Positions 33,757 through 41,642 of a DNA stretch of 64,000 nucleotides are shown here, in pieces. Positions within the stretch are counted from its first letter, which is position 1; every line of letters starts with the position of its first letter. The stretch lies in NCBI GenBank assembly GCA_035547835.1, contig DASZTW010000019.1:186001-250000 (forward strand). The letters run 5' to 3'. A program made the translations under genes and the position numbers. This DNA comes from Acidimicrobiales bacterium (GTDB lineage: Bacteria; Actinomycetota; Acidimicrobiia; Acidimicrobiales; Iamiaceae). The notes under the pieces were generated by a model, which was not told where the DNA came from, searched no databases, and saw only the letters and a program-made list of their open reading frames with translations.

Positions 33757-34611
33757 ATGCCAACCAAGCCGCCTCCCCCCGGCCGTGGCGTCGACACGTG
33801 GATCGCCGGCTCGTTCGCCGTTGGGCTCGCAGGCGCGATCGGGTTCATCGTGGTGGCGTGGCGCGGCGGTCAGACGCAATGGGCCGGCGTCTGCGTGTTC
33901 GTCGCAGCGGCGGGGATGGCGTTGGGCTTGGGTATGTGGGCCCGCGCTTTCATGCCCGGCGGAGGGCAGACCGAGCCACGGCACGCCCTCCGGTCCGACG
34001 AGCGCGAGCGCGCTGCCTTCGCTGCTGACTTCGAGGCCGGCGGGCGCGTGCTCAGCCGGCGAGGGCTGGTCGGCGGCCTGTTCGGTGCCGGCCTGTTCGC
34101 GAGCGCACTGGGCGCGCTCTTGCCACTGCGGTCGCTCGGCCCCAACCCCGACGGGGCGCTGCGCCACACCGACTGGCGTCGCGGCACGCGCGCGGTGACG
34201 GCGAACGGTGAGCCTCTGCGCCCGGTCGACCTCGACGAGGGCAGTGCGGTGACCATCTTTCCCGAGGGGGCTGTGGGCTCGGCCGACTCGCAGGCCGTGC
34301 TCGTGCGCTGTGGCGACGTGCCGTTCCGGGCCCGGCCGGGACGCGAGGGATGGAACCCCGACGACTGCGTGGCGTACTCGAAGGTGTGCACGCACGCCGG
34401 ATGCCCGGTCGGCTTGTACGAGGCGGAGTCGCATCGATTGCTGTGCCCATGCCACCAGTCGATGTTCGACGTGACCGACGGGGCCCGGCCGGTGTTCGGC
34501 CCCGCCACCCGCTCGCTCCCGCAGCTGCCGTTGCGCATCGACCGCGACGGCTACCTCGTGGCCGGTGGCGACTTCAGCGATCCGATCGGTCCGGGGTCAT
34601 GGCATCGATGA
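33757..34611 (+). CDS. qcrA: Rieske iron-sulphur subunit of the bcc complex
   Basis: 284 residues from ATG at 33757; an in-frame GTG at 33742 is also possible. Three membrane helices (about 25-45, 48-66 and 97-118) are typical of actinobacterial QcrA. The 2Fe-2S ligands are in 'CTHAGCPVG' and 'CPCHQSMFD'. It moves electrons from menaquinol towards cytochrome c1. It lies directly before qcrB: the TGA at 34609-34611 is 8 bases from the qcrB ATG. No cytochrome c1 gene precedes it; qcrC is 5 kb away. Confidence 0.93.
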   Translation: MPTKPPPPGRGVDTWIAGSFAVGLAGAIGFIVVAWRGGQTQWAGVCVFVAAAGMALGLGMWARAFMPGGGQTEPRHALRSDERERAAFAADFEAGGRVLSRRGLVGGLFGAGLFASALGALLPLRSLGPNPDGALRHTDWRRGTRAVTANGEPLRPVDLDEGSAVTIFPEGAVGSADSQAVLVRCGDVPFRARPGREGWNPDDCVAYSKVCTHAGCPVGLYEAESHRLLCPCHQSMFDVTDGARPVFGPATRSLPQLPLRIDRDGYLVAGGDFSDPIGPGSWHR

Positions 34612-34618
34612 ACCGTCG

Positions 34619-36019
34619 ATGACCCGGCCTCGCGGTTCCCGGATGATCTCGCGCCGCGCCGCCGGCTGGGTGGATGACCGCTTCGGCGCCGCCCATTTCG
34701 TCACCAAAGCCCTCGGCAAGGTGTTCCCCGACCACTTCTCGTTCCTGTTCGGGGAGATCGCCCTGTACTGCTTCATGGTGCTGGTGGCGACCGGCACGTA
34801 CCTGGCGCTCTTCTTCACCCCCGGCACCAACAAGGTGGTGTACCACGGCTCGTACGCACCGTTGGCCGGCCAACAGGTGAGCGCGGCGTACGCGTCGTCG
34901 ATCCGCTTGAGCTTCGACGTGCGCCTCGGACTGTTCTTTCGCCAGATGCACCACTGGGCTGCGCTCGTGTTCGTCGCTGCGATCGTGGCCCACTTGTGCC
35001 GCATCTTCTTCACCGCCGCCTTCCGCCGACCCCGCGAGCTCAACTGGTTGGTCGGCGTCACTTTGTTGGTGCTCGCGATCGCCAACGGCTTTGCCGGGTA
35101 CTCGCTGCTCGACGACCTGCTCAGCGGCACCGGGCTGCGCATCGGCTACTCGATCGCACAGGGCATCCCGCTGATCGGCGATCGCGTGGCGTTCTGGGTT
35201 TGGGGCGGCGAGTATCCCGGCAACGCGATGAACCAGCGCTTGTTCGTGGCGCACGTGTTCATCATCCCGGCGGTGATCGCGGCCCTGCTCGCGCTGCACC
35301 TCGCGTCGGTGTGGCGCCAGACCCACACGCAGTTCGCCGGTCGGGGCCGCGAAGAGTCCAACGTGGTGGGCTCGCGGTTGTGGCCCACGTACGCGGCGCG
35401 CTCGATCGCCATGGGGCTTTCGGTGGTGGCCGTGTTGGCCTTCCTCGGTGGCCTATTCCAGATCAACCCGGTGTGGCTGTACGGGCCTTACGACCCGGCC
35501 ACGGTCAGCACCGCGGCACAGCCCGACTGGTACATGGGGTGGATCGAGGGCGCGATGCGCCTCTTTCCCCCGTGGGAGGTGCGCATCGGCGGGTACTCGT
35601 TGCCGAACCAGTTCTTCCCGACCGTGCTGTTGCCCGGCCTCACGTTCCTGGGCCTGTACCTGTGGCCGTTCGTCGAGAAGCGGATCACGGGAGATCGCGC
35701 CGAGCACCACCTGCTCGAGCGCCCACGCGACCGGCCGTGGCGCACGGCGCTCGGCGTGGGCGCGTTCACCTTCTACACGGTGTTGTTCGTGGCCGGCGGC
35801 AACGACGTGCTGGCCGCTCGCCTCGGCGTCTCGGTGAACGCGATGACCGCCGGGTTGCGCATCGCCGTGTTCGCGTTGCCGGCCGTCACCGGCGCGCTGG
35901 CGTGGCGGTGGTGCCGCGATCTGCTTCGGAGCGAAGGGGCGGCGGGGGAGGGGGAGGTGCGGCGGGAGGCGTCGCCGGGGCCGGGCCCCGTGCCAGCCAG
36001 CGCGCCACCAACACCGTGA
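34619..36019 (+). CDS. qcrB: Cytochrome b subunit of the bcc complex
   Basis: 466 residues. 'FFRQMHHWAALVFVAAIVAHLCR' and 'FVAHVFIIPAVIAALLALHLAS' supply two His pairs for the b haems; 'PDWYMGWIEGAMRLFPPWE' is the quinol-site region of actinobacterial cytochrome b (with PDWY in place of PEWY). Eight helices are expected. The last 44 residues are Gly/Glu/Pro-rich and lie over 134 bases that also encode, on the other strand, the end of the CtaG-like protein. Translation probably follows qcrA. Confidence 0.93.
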   Translation: MTRPRGSRMISRRAAGWVDDRFGAAHFVTKALGKVFPDHFSFLFGEIALYCFMVLVATGTYLALFFTPGTNKVVYHGSYAPLAGQQVSAAYASSIRLSFDVRLGLFFRQMHHWAALVFVAAIVAHLCRIFFTAAFRRPRELNWLVGVTLLVLAIANGFAGYSLLDDLLSGTGLRIGYSIAQGIPLIGDRVAFWVWGGEYPGNAMNQRLFVAHVFIIPAVIAALLALHLASVWRQTHTQFAGRGREESNVVGSRLWPTYAARSIAMGLSVVAVLAFLGGLFQINPVWLYGPYDPATVSTAAQPDWYMGWIEGAMRLFPPWEVRIGGYSLPNQFFPTVLLPGLTFLGLYLWPFVEKRITGDRAEHHLLERPRDRPWRTALGVGAFTFYTVLFVAGGNDVLAARLGVSVNAMTAGLRIAVFALPAVTGALAWRWCRDLLRSEGAAGEGEVRREASPGPGPVPASAPPTP

Positions 36020-36791
36020 CCGCGCCGAGGTACACGAACCCGCCGGGCACCCACATGATCACGCCCCCGAGCTGCTGGTCGGCCATCGGGTGCACCGCCC
36101 ACGTGACGAGCTCGGGCGACACGGTGTACAGCGGGTGGTCGGCGAGCACCATCAGCGCCGCGAGCATGCCGGTGCCCACTTCGGCGGCGAAGAGCGCCAG
36201 CACGGCCATGCCGGTGCGATCGCGCCAGCGGATGCCCACCACGACCCACCACAGCACCAGGCCCGAGGCGAACAGCGTGGCGTGCTCGCCCACGTGCACC
36301 AGGTCGTTGCGCAGCGCGAGGTCGAACGCGGGCGGCAGGTGCCACACCCACCACGCCCCCACATGGAAGGCCACGGCGGCGATCATCACTCCGGCGCTGC
36401 CCCGCCTCACGCGCCCGAGCGGCGAGCGCCGCCAGGCATCGGTGAGCGCGTGGCGTTCCGTCGGCCGCAGCCCCCAGGCGATGACCGTGGCGGGGCGGCC
36501 CACCACCACCAGGAGCGGCGCGACGAGCCCGAGCAGCAGGTGCTGGCCCATGTGCGCCGACAGCAGCGTGTCGTCGAGCGCGCCGAGGGGCGAGCACAAG
36601 GCGAGCACCACGCAGCCGAGGCCCGCCGTGTAGCAGGCGACTCCGCTCGCCTGCACCACACGACCGGGCCCGGCTCGCCGCCGGATGGCGCGTCGGCCGC
36701 GCTCGTACGCCAGCCCCGCCACCGCCACGGCGAGGAGCCCCGCTGGGTCGATCTCCCACGTGGTGAGGAAGCGCCCGACCGGGAAGGTCAT
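35886..36791 (-). CDS. ctaG: CtaG-family cytochrome c oxidase assembly protein
   Basis: 301 residues, ATG overlapping the upstream stop by four bases. Seven to eight hydrophobic segments with 'SAHMGQHLLLGLVAPLLVVVGRP', 'HVGAWWVWHLPPAFDLALRN', 'HVGEHATLFASGLVLWW' and 'DQQLGGVIMWVPGG' match the caa3_CtaG family (PF09678), which is involved in building the oxidase, probably copper insertion. The C terminus is a Pro-rich tail that overlaps the qcrB 3' end in antisense. Last gene of the oxidase operon. Confidence 0.9.
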   Translation of the reverse strand: MTFPVGRFLTTWEIDPAGLLAVAVAGLAYERGRRAIRRRAGPGRVVQASGVACYTAGLGCVVLALCSPLGALDDTLLSAHMGQHLLLGLVAPLLVVVGRPATVIAWGLRPTERHALTDAWRRSPLGRVRRGSAGVMIAAVAFHVGAWWVWHLPPAFDLALRNDLVHVGEHATLFASGLVLWWVVVGIRWRDRTGMAVLALFAAEVGTGMLAALMVLADHPLYTVSPELVTWAVHPMADQQLGGVIMWVPGGFVYLGAVTVLVARWLARGPAPATPPAAPPPPPPPLRSEADRGTTATPARR

Positions 36792-37153
36792 CGCGGGCAC
36801 GACGACAGCACCGCGTTCGGGAGCCCTTCGACGATGGTGACCGCGATCGATATGGCGCCCCACGCCTGGCCCACGAGCGCCACGAACGCGACCGCCCGAT
36901 TCCCGGCGGCGAGCGCACGCCGTCGCAACAGGTGGCCGGCCACGACCGACGCGGCGATCACCGCGGCGCACAGCGCCGTGAGCGCGTTGACCATCCAGGT
37001 GGTGCCGAGCCTGCACTGCAGCGGCACGAGCGCGGCGCTGCCGGCCAGGTGCCCCATCCACACCAGCGGGCCCGTGGCCACCACGAACCAGACCAGGCGC
37101 CCGGTGACGGCCGGAGCGTGCTGCGGTTGCGGTGCCGGGGCGTGCGCAGTCAC
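36788..37153 (-). CDS. Small membrane protein of the oxidase operon
   Basis: 121 residues from GTG. Three hydrophobic segments: about 18-45, 52-75 and 87-108. 'VVATGPLVWMGHLAGSAALVPLQC' resembles the small hypothetical subunits often found after ctaE in caa3 operons. It overlaps by four bases with both neighbours (ctaE and ctaG), so it is translated as part of the operon. A structural or assembly role is inferred from position only. Confidence 0.7.
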   Translation of the reverse strand: MTAHAPAPQPQHAPAVTGRLVWFVVATGPLVWMGHLAGSAALVPLQCRLGTTWMVNALTALCAAVIAASVVAGHLLRRRALAAGNRAVAFVALVGQAWGAISIAVTIVEGLPNAVLSSCPR

Positions 37154-37755
37154 CAGGTCACCGACAGGTACAGCGACGGGTACACCGCGAGCCAGACCAC
37201 GTCGACGAAGTGCCAGTACATGATCCCGCACGTGGCGCCCGTGCGGGGGCGGCCCGGGTCGTAGCGGCCTCGGAGGCTCTGCACCACGAGGTAGGCGAGC
37301 ACGACCATCCCGACGAGCAGGTGGATCGCGTGCAGGCCGGTGATCGTGTAGAAGCTCGAGCCGTAGGCGCTGTCGGTGGGCGTGAGCTCGGCCGACAGCT
37401 CCACGTACTCCTGGATGTGGCCGGCCAGGAACACGGCGGCCATCACCAGCGCGGCCACCAACATGGCGCGGAAGCGTCGGAGGTCGTCGCGACGCAACGC
37501 CCGCTCGGCCAGCGCCGCCGGGATGCTCGATCCCCACAAGATGAACGAGCGGATCCCGCTCAGCAGCAGCTTCGGCTTCTCGACGCCCGCGGGCGGCCAG
37601 GGATGGTTGTTGGCCCGCAGGTAGAAGTTCGCGAACAGCAGCAGCGAGAACAAGGTGGCCTCGGTCGTGATGAGCAGCACCATGCCCCACCAGCCGAGGG
37701 GCCGGCGTCCCACCGCGCTCGGTGCACGAGCGATGCCGGTGTCGGTGGCCGACAC
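37150..37755 (-). CDS. ctaE: Cytochrome c oxidase subunit III
   Basis: 201 residues from GTG, with GGGAGGCAG upstream. Five helices; 'WWGMVLLITTEATLFSLLLFANFYL' holds the usual Glu, and 'TITGLHAIHLLVGM' and 'YWHFVDVVWLAVYPSLYL' are the subunit III signatures. It stabilises the catalytic subunit. Starts one base after the ctaD stop. Confidence 0.93.
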   Translation of the reverse strand: MSATDTGIARAPSAVGRRPLGWWGMVLLITTEATLFSLLLFANFYLRANNHPWPPAGVEKPKLLLSGIRSFILWGSSIPAALAERALRRDDLRRFRAMLVAALVMAAVFLAGHIQEYVELSAELTPTDSAYGSSFYTITGLHAIHLLVGMVVLAYLVVQSLRGRYDPGRPRTGATCGIMYWHFVDVVWLAVYPSLYLSVTW

Positions 37756-37756
37756 G

Positions 37757-39706
37757 TCAGCTGCCTCCCACGTCGTGCCAGCGCACGAGCGCGAACGCCA
37801 TGAGGGCCAGGCCGATCCCGTCGACCACCACCGCGCGGCCGGCGATGCCCACACACACGACGAGCATCCCGAGGGCCAACACGAACGGCCACCACGTGGG
37901 GCCGGGCATGGTGGTCATCTCGGGCTCGGTGGCGTCGAGCGGTGACGTGAGCCACGCACGGTGATGGCGGTGGGCAGGCCGGGTCAGGTCCTCGTCGTCG
38001 ACCGTGGCGAGCGTGCCCAGGCGCGTTCCGGGCGCGAGATCCCACATCGGCTCGCCCGACCCGACGACCGGCACCGCCTCGAAGTTGTGCGGCGGCGGCG
38101 GCGACTCCACAGCCCACTCGAGCGTCTCGCCGCCCCACGGGTCGGCCGACGCCTGCGGTCCCCGGCGCCATGCGTGGGCGAAGTTGACCACCGACGCCGC
38201 CACGCCGAGCACGAGCACGCCCGCCCCGATCGACGACAGCAGGTTCAACGGGCCCCAGCCGGTCGAGCTGGCGTACGTGTAGATGCGGCGCGGCATGCCG
38301 TCGAAGCCGAGCAGGTGCTGGGGGAAGAACGTCACGTTCGTGCCGATGAACATGAACCAGAACGACGCGATGCCGAGGCCGCGGTGCAGGAGCCGGCCGG
38401 TGAACTTCGGGAACCAGTAGTACAGACCCGCGAAGACCGGGAACATGGTGCCGCCGATGAGCACGTAGTGGAAGTGGGCCACCACGAAGTAGCTGTCGGT
38501 GACCGCCTGATCGAACGGCACGACTCCCACCATCACCCCGGACATGCCGCCGATCACGAAGATCACGATGAAGCCCACGGCGAACAGCAGCGGCGGCTCG
38601 AAGCGCACCTTCTCGCCGGCGAGCAGCGTGGCGAGCCACGCGAAGATCTGCACGCCGCTCGGGATGGCCACCACCATCGAGGCCATCGAAAAGAAGCTCG
38701 CCACGACCATCGGGGTGCCGGTGGCGAACATGTGGTGCACCCACAGGCCGAAGCTGATGAACCCGGTGGCCACCAGCGACGCGGCGATCGCCGGGTAGCC
38801 GACGATCCGGTGGCGCACGAAGGTCGGGATGATCATCGAGATGATCCCGGTCGCGGGGATGAACAGGATGTAGACCTCGGGGTGTCCCCAGATCCAGAAC
38901 AGGTGCTGGTACAGCAGGGGCGCGCCGCCGTGGGCCACGTCGAAGAACCGGGTGTGGAACGTGCGGTCCATCTCCAACAGCGCGCCCGCCAGCGTGATCG
39001 CCGGCAGGGCGAACACGATCATGAAGCTCATGGTGAGGATTCCCCAGCAAAACAGCGGCAGGCGGTTGAACGACATGCCTGGGGCGCGCATCCGGAAGAT
39101 CGTCACGATGAAGTTGATGCCGCCCACCGTCGTGGCGATGCCCAAGAAGGTGATGCCGAGCGCCCAGAAGTCGAGGCCGCGGCCCGGTGAGTAGGCCGAT
39201 GCGGTGAGCGGGGTGTACGCGAACCAGCCGCCGTTGGGCACCTCGCCGATCGCGAAGCCGCCGTACATGAACAGCCCCGCCATCACGTAGATCCAGTAGC
39301 TGAGCGCGTTGAGGCGGGGGAACGCCATGTCGCGTGCGCCGATCTGCAGCGGCACCAGGTAGTTGCCGAAGCCCGCGAAGACGGGTGTGTTGAACAAGAA
39401 GATCATGGTCGTGCCGTGCATCGTCATGATCTGGTCGTACGTGTTCGCGCCCACGATGGAGCCGTTCGGCGTGGCCAGCTGCAGGCGGATCACGGAGGCT
39501 TCGATCCCGCCGATCAGCAAGAAGATCACGGCCGTCACCAGGTAACGGATGCCGATCCGCTTGTGGTCGACGGTGGTGAAGAACCCGGGCAGGCCCGGAT
39601 CGTCCTCCCACACGTCGGTCAGCGCGTGGTCGGCATCGCCGCCGACCCGTGGGCCCGGGCCGGGCTGACCGGTCGACGGCGGTGCCGGTGCTGCGACCGG
39701 GATCAC
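37757..39706 (-). CDS. ctaD: Cytochrome c oxidase subunit I with fused subunit IV-like tail
   Basis: 649 residues from GTG (GTGA overlap with ctaC). Twelve core helices. Haem ligand His is in 'IMTMHGTTMIF'; the CuB site is 'WIWGHPEVYILF' (His with cross-linked Tyr) and 'FGLWVHHMF'; the haem a and a3 ligands are in 'VAHFHYVLIGG'. The D-pathway Asn region 'FAGFGNYLVPLQIGARDMAFPRLNALSYW' is present. Residues from about 545 form an extra tail with two hydrophobic segments ('WWPFVLALGMLVVCVGIAGRAVVV' region), like the separate subunit IV (CtaF) of other actinobacteria. Confidence 0.95.
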   Translation of the reverse strand: MIPVAAPAPPSTGQPGPGPRVGGDADHALTDVWEDDPGLPGFFTTVDHKRIGIRYLVTAVIFLLIGGIEASVIRLQLATPNGSIVGANTYDQIMTMHGTTMIFLFNTPVFAGFGNYLVPLQIGARDMAFPRLNALSYWIYVMAGLFMYGGFAIGEVPNGGWFAYTPLTASAYSPGRGLDFWALGITFLGIATTVGGINFIVTIFRMRAPGMSFNRLPLFCWGILTMSFMIVFALPAITLAGALLEMDRTFHTRFFDVAHGGAPLLYQHLFWIWGHPEVYILFIPATGIISMIIPTFVRHRIVGYPAIAASLVATGFISFGLWVHHMFATGTPMVVASFFSMASMVVAIPSGVQIFAWLATLLAGEKVRFEPPLLFAVGFIVIFVIGGMSGVMVGVVPFDQAVTDSYFVVAHFHYVLIGGTMFPVFAGLYYWFPKFTGRLLHRGLGIASFWFMFIGTNVTFFPQHLLGFDGMPRRIYTYASSTGWGPLNLLSSIGAGVLVLGVAASVVNFAHAWRRGPQASADPWGGETLEWAVESPPPPHNFEAVPVVGSGEPMWDLAPGTRLGTLATVDDEDLTRPAHRHHRAWLTSPLDATEPEMTTMPGPTWWPFVLALGMLVVCVGIAGRAVVVDGIGLALMAFALVRWHDVGGS

Positions 39707-40728
39707 TGCAGCGCCTCGACGTACGCGGCGATGAGGTCGAGCTCATGGGCCCCGATCGGCATCTCGGGCATGAGCGCGCCGGGCTTGATCGCCTGCGCGT
39801 CGCCGATCCAACGTCGGAGCGAGTCGGGGTCGTTGGGGATCGCTCCGGCCGCGAGCTGTGCACGGTCGGCGACGTGGGTGAGGTCGGGGCCCTCGCTTCC
39901 GTGTGCCGGTGTGCCTCGCACCGTGTGGCAGCCGGCGCACGCTTGCGACAGGAACTCCGCGCGTCCGGCTCGCGCGGCCGGCGACGCGGGAGCAGCGGCG
40001 GGTGCGGCCTGGTGGGCGAGCCATCGGTGGAACGCCGCGGGGGGCTGGGCGACGACTTGGAAGATCATCTGGGCGTGCTCCACGCCGCAGAACTCCGCGC
40101 ACTGGCCGCGGTACGTGCCGGGGTGCGTTGCCTCGAGTGCGAGGTGGTTCGTGCGGCCGGGGATCATGTCGACCTTCTGCGCGAGGGCCGGCACCCAGAG
40201 GCTGTGGATCACGTCGTCGGACCGGAGGGTGAGGTCGACTTCCTCGCCCACCGGGACGTGGATCTCGTTCGCCGTCACGGCTCCCGTGCCGGGGTAGCGC
40301 ACTTCCCACCAGAACTGGTGGCCGATCACCTCGATCTGCACCCGCTGGGCGGCCGCGCTCTCGGTGCGGTGCAACGTGAACACCGTCATCACCGACAACG
40401 TGCCGAGCACCACCGCGGGGAGCGCCACCCCGCCGTACATGATCAGGCGGCGGCTGGCCGAGGTCGCGCCCCTGCCTTTGCGGTACAGACCGACCACCAT
40501 CAACACGAACACGACTGCCGTGATGGCTCCTGCCACGATCAGCATGAACCACGTCAGGTTCGCGATGCGCCCGGCGTCGGGGCCGTGCGGGTGCAGCATC
40601 GAGTGGGTCTCCGCGCAGCCCGTCACCGCCGAGCTGCCCAGCAGCGTGGCGACCGCAACCGTGACGCCATGGCGCGCGTGCGCCCATCGGCCGGTGTGCG
40701 GGCGAGGTCGTCGAGTGGCAGGCGGCAT
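39703..40728 (-). CDS. ctaC: Cytochrome c oxidase subunit II with fused cytochrome c (caa3 type)
   Basis: 341 residues. The signal ends at a lipobox-like 'SAVTGC'; two helices follow. The CuA site is 'CAEFCGVEHAQM' with upstream His in 'DVIHSLWVPA'. After residue about 245 a class I cytochrome c domain is fused, with 'CAGCH' and distal Met in 'MPEMP', which defines a caa3-type oxidase. First gene of the oxidase operon. The divergent qcrC starts only 44 bases away. Confidence 0.94.
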   Translation of the reverse strand: MPPATRRPRPHTGRWAHARHGVTVAVATLLGSSAVTGCAETHSMLHPHGPDAGRIANLTWFMLIVAGAITAVVFVLMVVGLYRKGRGATSASRRLIMYGGVALPAVVLGTLSVMTVFTLHRTESAAAQRVQIEVIGHQFWWEVRYPGTGAVTANEIHVPVGEEVDLTLRSDDVIHSLWVPALAQKVDMIPGRTNHLALEATHPGTYRGQCAEFCGVEHAQMIFQVVAQPPAAFHRWLAHQAAPAAAPASPAARAGRAEFLSQACAGCHTVRGTPAHGSEGPDLTHVADRAQLAAGAIPNDPDSLRRWIGDAQAIKPGALMPEMPIGAHELDLIAAYVEALQ

Positions 40729-40772
40729 CCGGCTTGCGGAACTGACCGCTGCGTCGGCCGCGAAACGCCTGC

Positions 40773-41624
40773 GTGGCGAAGCGGAGTTTGTTAGCCGGCC
40801 CGCGTGCCGGTCAGCGCCGGTGTGTGTGCCGCGCGCGATGGCTGCTGGTGATGCTCGGGTGCGCGCTCGTGGCGGGCACGTGGTGCCTGGTAGGCGGGCG
40901 CGCGGCGGCTTCGGCGCCGGGCTCGGACATGCGGCTGGGGCGGAGCGAAGCCGCGCCTGGCCCCGATGGCCGGGTGCTGTATCTCCGGTCGTGCGCGATG
41001 TGTCACGGCGCCGCCGGCGTCGGAACCGCCAACGGTCCGTCGTTGCGTGCCGTGGGCACGGCGTCGGTCGACTTCATGGTGCGCACCGGACGGATGCCGC
41101 TCAGCTCGCCCGACGCACGCGTGGAGCGTCACGAGCCCAAGTTCACGTCCGCGCAGGTGCGCGCGTTGGTTGCCTACGCGTCGACGTTCACGCACGGCCC
41201 CGAGGTGCCGCGTGTGCGCACGGATGACGCCGACCTCGGTGCGGGGGCGACGCGCTACCAGCAGGCGTGCGCCGCGTGCCATCAGTCGGCGGGTGCCGGC
41301 GGCGCGCTCGCGAACGGCGACGCGGCGCCGAGCTTGCACCGCTCGAGCAGCGTCGACGTGGCGGAAGCCGTTCGCACCGGCCCGGGCGAGATGCCCACCT
41401 TCTCGCCCTCGGCGCTGAGCGATCGTGACGTGGCGAACATCGCGGCGTATGTGCAGTACCTGCACCATCCCGACGATCGCGGCGGGATCAACCTCGGTCA
41501 CCTCGGGCCCGTGCCGGAGGGCTTCATCGCCTGGACGCTCGGGCTCGGCGTGTTGGTGCTGGCGTGCGGCCGGATCGGTGTGCGCGCGGCGGACCGTGCC
41601 CGCCGCGGTGACACCGACGGTTGA
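40773..41624 (+). CDS. qcrC: Di-haem cytochrome c subunit of the bcc complex
   Basis: 283 residues from GTG. N-terminal signal anchor ('WLLVMLGCALVAGTWCLV'), two haem motifs 'CAMCH' and 'CAACH' about 100 residues apart in two cytochrome c domains, Met ligands in 'RMPL' and 'EMPTF', and a C-terminal helix 'GFIAWTLGLGVLVLACGRIG'. This is the QcrC layout of actinobacterial bcc-aa3 supercomplexes. Normally it stands directly before qcrA; here it is separated by the whole oxidase operon. Confidence 0.9.
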   Translation: MAKRSLLAGPRAGQRRCVCRARWLLVMLGCALVAGTWCLVGGRAAASAPGSDMRLGRSEAAPGPDGRVLYLRSCAMCHGAAGVGTANGPSLRAVGTASVDFMVRTGRMPLSSPDARVERHEPKFTSAQVRALVAYASTFTHGPEVPRVRTDDADLGAGATRYQQACAACHQSAGAGGALANGDAAPSLHRSSSVDVAEAVRTGPGEMPTFSPSALSDRDVANIAAYVQYLHHPDDRGGINLGHLGPVPEGFIAWTLGLGVLVLACGRIGVRAADRARRGDTDG

Positions 41625-41642
41625 CCTCCGACGCGACGACCG

